A stretch of DNA of 5,428 nucleotides from an uncultured Clostridia bacterium (GTDB lineage Bacteria; Bacillota; Clostridia; Oscillospirales; Acutalibacteraceae), in NCBI GenBank assembly GCA_945221685.1, contig CALYNN010000117.1:1-5428 (forward strand), in the 5' to 3' direction. Every line of letters begins with the position of its first letter. Position 1 is the stretch's first letter. This document shows positions 1 to 5,165 of the stretch, piece after piece. A program made the position numbers and the translations under genes. The notes beneath the pieces are model-generated. The model did not search any database. It worked only from the letters and a program-made list of their open reading frames with translations, and was not told the DNA's origin.

Positions 1-13
1 CGACATACACGGA

Positions 14-409
14 TCAGTAATAAATTCCCTCACCGCCTATTAAGCTTTTTGCCAAAGGCAATGCTAAAAACGCCGCATTTGACAATATCATTGCGTAACG
101 GTAAATACCACGCTCCTTAAGGCTTCTTTTCCTAAAGGTGAAAAATGACACCGCGGCGCCGAATATATGGGTAGCAAAGGCGCACAGGAAGGCAATGCCT
201 ATACCCTTTATATGCTCCTTTGAATATTCCATTGTCATAAATGTATGAATAATTGCAATAGGCAAAATCACATTAAACAAAAGGTCGATAAGCCTTTTAC
301 CGTCATGCTGCTTAAAAATTCCCACCTTATCGGTAGCAAAGCCTATGCCTGCAATGAGATATAAAATCAGCACCTGAACGCCGATTGTTTTAAGATTATC
401 TAAAAACAA
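14..409 (-). CDS. AEC-family transporter, N-terminal part, frame closed by an in-frame TGA
   Basis: This 131-residue frame matches the first half of the AEC (auxin efflux carrier-like) permeases, which are inner-membrane carriers of malate, malonate and other organic anions and are normally about 300 residues long. Visible traits are a first helix at residues 9-25 followed by a DKVGIF turn, a second segment around 41-60 containing NVILP, a third at 68-92, and the conserved SNAAFLALPL stretch at 110-119 followed by GGEGIYY. The start is TTG at 407-409. It is supported by AGGAG six bases upstream and forced by an in-frame TAG just before it. The frame stops at TGA (14-16), but the 13 bases beyond it read SVYV, which continues the family pattern (typically FYASVY). 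The gene is therefore either a nonsense-broken pseudogene or carries a sequence error. It follows the preceding membrane gene by 19 bases, so it is probably the third gene of the citrate synthase operon. The substrate cannot be told from the sequence. Confidence 0.75.
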   Translation of the reverse strand: MFLDNLKTIGVQVLILYLIAGIGFATDKVGIFKQHDGKRLIDLLFNVILPIAIIHTFMTMEYSKEHIKGIGIAFLCAFATHIFGAAVSFFTFRKRSLKERGIYRYAMILSNAAFLALPLAKSLIGGEGIYY

Positions 410-428
410 AGTCGTCTCCTAAAAAAGT

Positions 429-1268
429 TTATTTACCGCTTACAAAATTTTCATTGCGGTTTGTCAAAAGCGTTAAGGAAAATGCACCGAGGGTAATATA
501 GCAAACCGAGGTTAAGCCGGTACCGTTAAAAAAGCCTGCAAAATTAAATACTGCATAAAAAAGGCGGGGAACAAAAATAATTACCGCCATACAAAAGCTG
601 AATACACAGGCAACTGTAAACAAAATATCGTTGCTCCTCTTTTTGCCTTCTGCCGACAGAACAAAGCCGAACCAAAGAAAAACGAAGGCAACAAGGAAGA
701 AAAGCTCACAGCTTGTTTCCACTCCGCTTTTTATATCGATAAACCTTGCGGTAATGGAAATGAGCCTTAAAAAAGCCCACACCGCCGGCGAAAATTGAAG
801 CCATATAAGCTTTGACAAATCAAGGTTAACTCCCCTTGCGGTAATGCATAAAGCCGCAAAATAAACACAGCTAATCAGAGCAAAAACTCCCGAAGCGGCT
901 ATGGGTAAAAAATACTCATATTCAATCATTTTTGCGTCTTCAATATAACTGTAACAGCCGTAGGACTGATTTAAAAATTCTAAAAACAGGACTGCACCTG
1001 CCGCCGCCGAAGCATTAAAAATCTCCTTACCTGCGCCGTCGGTAAGTATGGCTTTACACCCTTTATCAGCCTTAATGCCATAGATTATGCACATTATCAG
1101 CAGCACTGCCGCTAAGGCATACACGGCATAAGACAGATTTTGACGCATTGTTACAAGACCTGTTTTTTCATCTGTATACCGCAGTAACTGAAAAAAGCGC
1201 AAAAAACAAGACGCAATTACCGTTACCGCGATTATAAGCACAGGCAATTTTGCTTTTGTTTTTTGCAC
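429..1268 (-). CDS. uncharacterised multi-pass membrane protein (about 8 TM)
   Basis: I do not recognise the family of this 279-residue protein. It is strongly hydrophobic, with likely transmembrane segments near residues 8-29, 46-64, 84-102, 119-143, 153-173, 187-206, 214-234 and 251-268. A basic-acidic loop (YTDEKTG) lies at 31-37, a soluble loop with several charges at 65-83, and a basic stretch (GKKR) at 208-211. No catalytic motif, nucleotide-binding loop or transporter signature is visible. The start is GTG at 1266-1268, chosen because AAGGAG sits eight bases upstream. The stop is TAA. The gene begins 25 bases after the citrate synthase stop and ends 19 bases before the AEC transporter start, with no terminator between, so co-transcription with both is likely. 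It could be a transporter partner, an anchor or a sensor; nothing in the sequence decides this. I am confident that it is a real gene and not confident of any function. Confidence 0.85.
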   Translation of the reverse strand: MQKTKAKLPVLIIAVTVIASCFLRFFQLLRYTDEKTGLVTMRQNLSYAVYALAAVLLIMCIIYGIKADKGCKAILTDGAGKEIFNASAAAGAVLFLEFLNQSYGCYSYIEDAKMIEYEYFLPIAASGVFALISCVYFAALCITARGVNLDLSKLIWLQFSPAVWAFLRLISITARFIDIKSGVETSCELFFLVAFVFLWFGFVLSAEGKKRSNDILFTVACVFSFCMAVIIFVPRLFYAVFNFAGFFNGTGLTSVCYITLGAFSLTLLTNRNENFVSGK

Positions 1269-1293
1269 CTTTAATTCTCCTTATTTCCGTAAA
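1269..1293 (-). promoter_or_regulatory. intercistronic gap with ribosome binding site deciding a GTG start
   Basis: The minus-strand sequence between the citrate synthase stop and the next gene contains AAGGAG followed by AATTAAAG and then GTG. This fixes the GTG start of the membrane protein gene. No hairpin followed by a T-run is present, so the two genes are read as one transcript. Confidence 0.7.
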
Positions 1294-2667
1294 TCATGCG
1301 TTTCTGTCGCCAAGCTCAACAAAGGTTTTAGACTTGCTGACGCTCTTATAAGCAGGGCGCATTATTTTTCCGCCCGAGGTAAGCTCCTCAAGCCGATGAG
1401 CGCACCAGCCTGCAATTCTTGCCGTTGCAAACAGCGGCGTATATAAATCCTGAGGTATTCCCAAAACCTTATAAACAAGACCGGAGTACAAATCAACATT
1501 AGCGCACATTACCTTATCAACGCCTTTAACCTCGGCAAACACCTGAGGTGTAAGAAGCTCAATATTTTCAAGGGTTTTAAATTCCTTTTCATAGCCCTTT
1601 TCGTAGGCAAGCTTTTTGGCGTTTTTCTTAAGAATAACTGCTCTGGGGTCTGACTTTGTATAAACTGCGTGGCCCATTCCGTAAATAAGTCCCGAGCCGT
1701 CGCCTGCCTCGCCCTTAAGGATTTTAACAAGATAATCCTTAACCTGAGCAGGATCGGTAGAGTCGCTTACACACTCCATAAGCTCATCCATTTGCTTTGC
1801 CACGCGCAGATTTGCACCGCCGTGACGAGGACCCTTAAGAGAGCCGAAGCCTGCAGTTATGGCGGAATATGTATCTGTTCCGCTGGAGGTCAGCACTCTT
1901 GTTGAGAAGGTGGAGTTGTTTCCTCCGCCGTGGTCTGCGTGAAGCATAAGGCAAATATCAAGAAGATGAGCCTCCTCCTGAGTAAATTTCTTATCTGCCC
2001 TGATTTGATTTAAAATGTATTCCGCCGTGGTCTGTTCCTTTCTTATTGGGTGAAGAAACATTGTTTTATTGTAAAAAGCACGGCGCTTAACCTGATATGC
2101 GCTGTTCATAATAGTAGGCATTTGGGCAATAAGCTGAAGGGACTGACGAAGAACATTGGGAATAGAGGTATCATCGGGATTTTCATCAAAGGAATAAAGC
2201 GCCATTACGCAACGCGCCATTTTGTTCATAATATCCTTTGATGCGTGCTTCATTATCATATCTTCAATAAATTCATCAGGCAGGGCACGGCACTCGGCAA
2301 TAACCTCTCTTAAGCTGATAAGCTGGCTTTCCGTAGGAAGCTCGCCGAAAAGCAGAAGCCACACAACCTCCTCGTAGCCGTATCGGTTATCCTTAATACA
2401 ACCGTTTACTATATCGTTAATATCATAGCCTCTGTAGGAAAGCTTGCCCTCCTTGGGGATTCTTTCGCCGTCAAGAATATAGTAGCCTTCAACGGAGCAA
2501 ACTCTTGTAAGACCTGCCATTACTCCTGTGCCGTCTTCATTTCTCAGTCCGCGCTTAACATGGTATTTTTCAAAATCGGTTCTCTTTATGGAGTTATTCT
2601 TGTCAAGCTCGCTGCATAAACTTGAAAGGGCGTCCATCGAAATCGGTGAAATATAGCTTGTTGGCAT
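1294..2667 (-). CDS. gltA: citrate synthase (GltA/CitZ family, Si-type fold)
   Basis: This enzyme condenses acetyl-CoA with oxaloacetate to give citrate and CoA, the entry step of the TCA cycle or of its oxidative branch to 2-oxoglutarate and glutamate; it acts in the cytosol. The 457-residue protein shows the family motifs in order: KLSYRGYDI near 75-83, a GYEEVVWLLLFGELP segment near 97-111, HADHGGGN (243-250), GPRHGGAN with catalytic His282, GMGHAVY with catalytic His333 followed by DPRA, and NVDLYSG with catalytic Asp392. The catalytic triad is thus complete. Length is in the usual range. The start is ATG at 2665-2667, with AAAGGAG seven bases upstream. An in-frame TTG ten codons earlier has no ribosome binding site and lies inside a leader stem. 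It is the first gene of a probable three-gene operon behind a strong SigA promoter. A 2-methylcitrate synthase cannot be excluded from sequence alone, but no prp genes are adjacent. Confidence 0.95.
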   Translation of the reverse strand: MPTSYISPISMDALSSLCSELDKNNSIKRTDFEKYHVKRGLRNEDGTGVMAGLTRVCSVEGYYILDGERIPKEGKLSYRGYDINDIVNGCIKDNRYGYEEVVWLLLFGELPTESQLISLREVIAECRALPDEFIEDMIMKHASKDIMNKMARCVMALYSFDENPDDTSIPNVLRQSLQLIAQMPTIMNSAYQVKRRAFYNKTMFLHPIRKEQTTAEYILNQIRADKKFTQEEAHLLDICLMLHADHGGGNNSTFSTRVLTSSGTDTYSAITAGFGSLKGPRHGGANLRVAKQMDELMECVSDSTDPAQVKDYLVKILKGEAGDGSGLIYGMGHAVYTKSDPRAVILKKNAKKLAYEKGYEKEFKTLENIELLTPQVFAEVKGVDKVMCANVDLYSGLVYKVLGIPQDLYTPLFATARIAGWCAHRLEELTSGGKIMRPAYKSVSKSKTFVELGDRNA

Positions 2668-2680
2668 ATTCGTTCTCCTT
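2668..2680 (-). promoter_or_regulatory. citrate synthase ribosome binding site
   Basis: The minus strand reads AAAGGAG, then AACGAAT, then ATG. This near-perfect Shine-Dalgarno sequence at optimal spacing rules in the ATG at 2665-2667 over the in-frame TTG at 2695-2697. It begins a few bases after the 3' arm of the leader stem, so the fold could influence ribosome access. Confidence 0.85.
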
Positions 2681-2683
2681 TCA

Positions 2684-2741
2684 CGGGAAGCAGTCAAAGC
2701 ACTATGCAGTAAGCCTGAAAAGCAGGCGGCTTTGGCTCCCG
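2684..2741 (-). ncRNA. structured leader element, possible three-way junction upstream of citrate synthase
   Basis: Plus-strand coordinates of the pairing arms are as follows. CGGGA 2684-2688 pairs with TCCCG 2737-2741. GC 2690-2691 pairs with GC 2735-2736 after a one-base bulge. CAAAGC 2695-2700 pairs with GCTTTG 2729-2734 after a three-base bulge. This outer stem of 13 pairs encloses two hairpins: ACT/AGT (2701-2703 with 2708-2710, four-base loop) and GCCTG/CAGGC (2713-2717 with 2723-2727, five-base loop). Almost every base between 2684 and 2741 is used. In the leftward citrate synthase transcript the element sits about 70 nt after the predicted start and ends just before the ribosome binding site, a position typical of cis-regulatory RNAs. 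No T-run follows, so it is not a transcription terminator. I could not match it to a known riboswitch class. The pairing is seen in the sequence; the regulatory role is inference. Confidence 0.4.
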
Positions 2742-2768
2742 AGCATTAGTAATAGCTGTAATAACAAT

Positions 2769-2806
2769 TAACAGTTTAAAAAATATCAAGATTATTAAAA
2801 CTGTTA
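2769..2806. repeat. 9-bp dyad TAACAGTTT / AAACTGTTA
   Basis: Perfect inverted arms at 2769-2777 and 2798-2806 are separated by 20 bases. The dyad begins at or just after the predicted start of the leftward transcript, so it could be an operator for a DNA-binding regulator or a weak 5' hairpin in the leader. It also overlaps the region where a -35 element for the rightward small ORF would lie, so one bound protein could affect both directions. A partial TAACA direct repeat (2762-2766 and 2769-2773) lies at one arm. The region is AT-rich, so chance occurrence is possible. Confidence 0.45.
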
Positions 2807-2823
2807 TATCAAATTATTATACA
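2795..2823 (+). promoter_or_regulatory. weak candidate promoter for the rightward small ORF
   Basis: TTAAAA (2795-2800), a 17-base spacer and TATACA (2818-2823) form a poor-to-moderate SigA-like match on the plus strand. Its -10 overlaps the -10 of the strong leftward promoter, so the two could not be occupied at once. In DNA this AT-rich such a match can arise by chance. Confidence 0.2.
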
Positions 2824-2844
2824 TAAAAAGCAAAATAAAGTCAA
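2816..2844 (-). promoter_or_regulatory. SigA-type promoter for the citrate synthase operon
   Basis: On the minus strand TTGACT (2839-2844) is followed by a 17-base spacer and a perfect TATAAT (2816-2821). This is eleven of twelve consensus bases at ideal spacing. Transcription should begin near 2809, giving a leader of about 140 nt before the citrate synthase ATG. The match implies strong vegetative expression unless it is held down by the downstream dyad or the structured leader. Confidence 0.85.
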
Positions 2845-2856
2845 GGAGCTGAGAAT

Positions 2857-3021
2857 TTGAAAAAGCATATAATAACCTTTGCCGTGGTTTTTGCTCTTAC
2901 GGTAATTATTCCCATAGCTGTTTGCATTATTTACGAAAAAACGGCAGGCGGCAGTGAGGCACTTGATATTTTCGGAAGAAGCAGTCAGGCGCTTATCAGT
3001 ATCGTTGAGAATTATTGCTGA
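2857..3021 (+). CDS. small membrane peptide or truncated gene start, 54 aa
   Basis: This plus-strand frame starts with TTG at 2857-2859, with AAGGAG (2843-2848) eight bases upstream, and ends at TGA 3019-3021. The product begins MKKHIITFAVVFALTVIIPI: a basic N-terminus, then one hydrophobic helix to about residue 25, then a 28-residue polar tail rich in Ser, Gly and Glu that ends in Cys. Its codons resemble those of the neighbours. It may be a genuine single-pass peptide, or the signal-anchor end of a larger exported protein whose remainder was lost. A SpoIID-type N-terminus has a similar look, but this is only an impression. Its last 26 bases overlap the convergent Ger(x)C gene. It diverges from citrate synthase, and its ribosome binding site overlaps the -35 of that promoter. 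The helix and ribosome binding site support translation; the function is unknown. Confidence 0.5.
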   Translation: MKKHIITFAVVFALTVIIPIAVCIIYEKTAGGSEALDIFGRSSQALISIVENYC

Positions 3022-4138
3022 GCTTTTTGAACTCTACCTTTGCAGAGGGTGCAAATTTTACGCCGGAGTAGTAATCCTTCCAATTTTCCTGACAGGCATC
3101 GTAGGTTTGAGGCAAATCTCTTGCAACGCAGTCGCCTATTCGCAAGCAGTCGCTTCCTGCGCTTCGGCAGGCGTAAAAGGCTTTGGAGCAACGGCTTACA
3201 AGCTCCTTCCGAGCGTCCTCTTTAATCCTTTCAAGATCGGCTTTTTCAAGCATGGTAGTCGATCCCTTTTCTATTTCGTTAATCACCACCGAGGCTTTTA
3301 TTCTCGAATAAAAAACGATGCTTGAATTTTCAACACCCGTATGATTTTTTACACTTATGTTTGAAAACTCAACGCCGATTTTGCCCAGCCTGCTGTCGTT
3401 AAACTCAACAGACAGTCGTTTTGTTAAATCCTTTAAAATCAAAAATCCCGATGCTTCCTCGTCGTTAAGAATACAGGCAAGCTTATCACCGTTAAAAATT
3501 CCTATGCCTGCCGTTTGTACGCTTTTGTCTTTCTCATCAGGCTTCAGAACAGGTAAATAAAGGTCGCTTGTTTTATCGGCGTACAAATTCAAAGCCTCGC
3601 CGGTGGTAATGTACGCGCTCACTCCCGCTTCCTCACCTGTTTTCATAAGATACAGCATATTTTCACCGGGTACCCTGCTGTCATTTTCCTTGCTTTCCAA
3701 AATTTTTTTCGCTTCGCCCTGCGACATACAAATGGCAACATCGCTTCTTGAGTCGGTTGCTCTGACAAAATAATCCATATTGTCCTTAATGGCATTTTCA
3801 GCGGTACTGCGGCTTAAAACAATAATTTTTGTCTGCCCGAAGAAAAGGTCCTTTGAAAGCTTTTTTGGCATCAACGAAACAGCGTCAACAATAGAGTCTC
3901 CCTTATTCGACACATTAAGAGTCATATTGCCGCTGGGTGCCTCTCCGTTGCTGGCACTTTTGCCTGCATTCAGCGTTTGCACCGTTAGCTCAACGCTGCC
4001 CTTATCCTCTGCGGTATCAACTGCCATTCCCTCAACTACCGCAATATCCTTAAGATTAACGGCGTTCATACAACCGCTCATCATCATTGATACCGACGCG
4101 GTTAACGCGATGATTTTACATATTGCCGATGCTTTCAT
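2996..4138 (-). CDS. Ger(x)C family spore germination lipoprotein (GerC subunit)
   Basis: This is the lipoprotein subunit of a nutrient germinant receptor in the spore inner membrane, working with the GerA and GerB subunits encoded just upstream. The 380-residue protein has a lipoprotein signal peptide with the cleavage site at SGC (Cys23 becomes the lipidated residue). It is followed by AVVEGMAVD, corresponding to the family's IVxGIGID-like opening strand, and LTVQTLNAG near 51-59. A GIGIFNGDKLACILNDEEASG stretch near 211-231 matches the conserved end of the N-terminal domain. The C-terminal domain runs from about 245 to 372 and contains the terminal ENWKDYY helix region. Length is normal for the family. 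The start is ATG at 4136-4138, with AAGGAG eight bases upstream, and overlaps the gerB-like gene by 23 bases. The gene ends with TGA followed at once by TAA. Five cysteines (317, 324, 331, 337, 349) crowd the C-terminal domain, which is unusual for the family. Confidence 0.93.
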   Translation of the reverse strand: MKASAICKIIALTASVSMMMSGCMNAVNLKDIAVVEGMAVDTAEDKGSVELTVQTLNAGKSASNGEAPSGNMTLNVSNKGDSIVDAVSLMPKKLSKDLFFGQTKIIVLSRSTAENAIKDNMDYFVRATDSRSDVAICMSQGEAKKILESKENDSRVPGENMLYLMKTGEEAGVSAYITTGEALNLYADKTSDLYLPVLKPDEKDKSVQTAGIGIFNGDKLACILNDEEASGFLILKDLTKRLSVEFNDSRLGKIGVEFSNISVKNHTGVENSSIVFYSRIKASVVINEIEKGSTTMLEKADLERIKEDARKELVSRCSKAFYACRSAGSDCLRIGDCVARDLPQTYDACQENWKDYYSGVKFAPSAKVEFKKLSNNSQRY

Positions 4139-5165
4139 TACTGCTGCTCCTTTTTTTGAAAATCAATACTGCCGCAGGAATTACAAAGCAAAAGGCGGCA
4201 AAGGAAATAACAACCGGAAGCATGGAAACATTTCCGGACTGAAAAATTTTTGAAATAATCATAGCGGCGGCAAAGGAACCCACAGCAGAAATTATTGCAG
4301 AATTTTTTTGACTGATTTTGCCAAATGAAACCGATGAGCAATAAACAAGCAATGCCGCCTTAACAAACACGCCCAATATCCAAAATGATATATGAAGCAC
4401 ATCAATACGCTCAAAGCCGCCGGGCTTTGCCTGCTGAAACAGAAAGTAAAGAGGAAAGGATTGCTGTGCCGCGTATTCACCCATAACCGCAACGGCAAAC
4501 AAAAACAGCAAAGCAATAACCGTAAACACGCAGACAATTGAACAACCAAGCTGCTTTACCGCTATGCCGTTAACCTTTTCGGACAGGCACAGAAACAGAG
4601 CAAGCTCGCTGGTGGAGGCAGTCATTATGAAAATATTTGTTACAATATTTTTTGTGCTTGACGAAATAATCGGATATAAATTAAGCTCGTTATAATTTTT
4701 TACATTGCTGGCAAGAACGGTAACGATAGCTATTGCAAGCAAAACAAAGGCAAAGGATGAAAAGCGCGACAGCGCCTCTATTCCCACATATGCGCCGTAG
4801 AAGGCACAAAAGGAAACAAGAAGCATAAACACCCAAGCGTTAGCATTTGGATTAAGCATCGTTGACGCAAAATAGGAAAATCGGCTTATATTAAGTCCTG
4901 CAAGAAAAATAAAATATATTCCGTAAAGCACCCTGAGCCATCCGACATCAAACGGATTTTTCCCCTTCTTTACGCACAGAACAACGGGAATACACAAAAG
5001 CGAAGCAATAAGCATTGCGCCTAAAACGCTTATAACCATATCCGTTCTTATAACACCTGTTGTAACGGACTGAGTAGTAGTCATGCTTACAACAAGACGG
5101 CTGATAAACAGCATAAAGAACACTGACGACGGCGGAATTTTATTTCTCTGTGCCCGAATCAACAT
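4116..5165 (-). CDS. GerB family spore germination permease-like subunit
   Basis: This is the integral-membrane, APC-superfamily subunit of a germinant receptor, thought to form the ligand-binding site in the spore inner membrane. The protein is 349 residues from the preferred ATG and has about ten hydrophobic helices spread over its length. Family signatures are the KIPPSS start region, GIEALSRF near 128-135 (the GIExxAR motif), NELNLYP near 159-165, and FPLYFLF followed by GGFERIDVL near 249-257 (the ERIDxL motif). ATG at 5163-5165 is preferred because AGGGG lies five bases upstream. In-frame GTG (5169-5171) and TTG (5166-5168) just before it lack their own site. The start lies inside the end of the GerA gene (26-base overlap) and the end overlaps the Ger(x)C start by 23 bases, so translation is probably coupled along the operon. 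The ligand cannot be predicted. Confidence 0.93.
   Translation of the reverse strand: MLIRAQRNKIPPSSVFFMLFISRLVVSMTTTQSVTTGVIRTDMVISVLGAMLIASLLCIPVVLCVKKGKNPFDVGWLRVLYGIYFIFLAGLNISRFSYFASTMLNPNANAWVFMLLVSFCAFYGAYVGIEALSRFSSFAFVLLAIAIVTVLASNVKNYNELNLYPIISSSTKNIVTNIFIMTASTSELALFLCLSEKVNGIAVKQLGCSIVCVFTVIALLFLFAVAVMGEYAAQQSFPLYFLFQQAKPGGFERIDVLHISFWILGVFVKAALLVYCSSVSFGKISQKNSAIISAVGSFAAAMIISKIFQSGNVSMLPVVISFAAFCFVIPAAVLIFKKRSSSNESIGNM

Noticed and set aside
1..409. Genome-wide TGA reassignment (Gly or Trp) to explain the interrupted AEC frame
   Set aside because: TGA ends citrate synthase at the expected length and ends Ger(x)C followed directly by TAA; spore-forming Clostridia are not known for that reassignment.
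2668..2697. Longer citrate synthase starting at the in-frame TTG (2695-2697), adding ten residues
   Set aside because: No ribosome binding site precedes it and it lies in a predicted leader stem, whereas the ATG at 2665-2667 has AAAGGAG at seven bases.
2713..2727. GCCTG/CAGGC hairpin as a rho-independent terminator
   Set aside because: The stem is only five pairs and no T-run follows on either strand; it fits better as the inner hairpin of the leader fold.
2684..2760. Leader as a known riboswitch (ZTP because of CCGCCTG, or c-di-GMP-I because of CAAAGCC)
   Set aside because: Only short pieces match; the other conserved blocks and pseudoknot partners of those classes are missing.
2801..2824. 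Sporulation sigma-E or sigma-G promoter for the small plus-strand ORF
   Set aside because: TATACA-like sequence is present, but no -35 partner lies at the required spacing.
2954..3325. Plus-strand 123-codon ORF opposite the Ger(x)C gene
   Set aside because: It lies antisense to a clearly conserved gene, has no ribosome binding site and has a low-plausibility composition; it is a shadow frame.
3780..4253. Plus-strand 157-codon ORF opposite the Ger(x)C and gerB-like genes
   Set aside because: It is antisense across two conserved coding regions and resembles no family; it is a by-product of codon bias on the other strand.
4138..4549. Short minus-strand ORFs inside the gerB-like gene in other frames
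   Set aside because: They have the Cys/Leu/Phe-rich make-up of frame-shifted membrane-protein codons and no ribosome binding sites.
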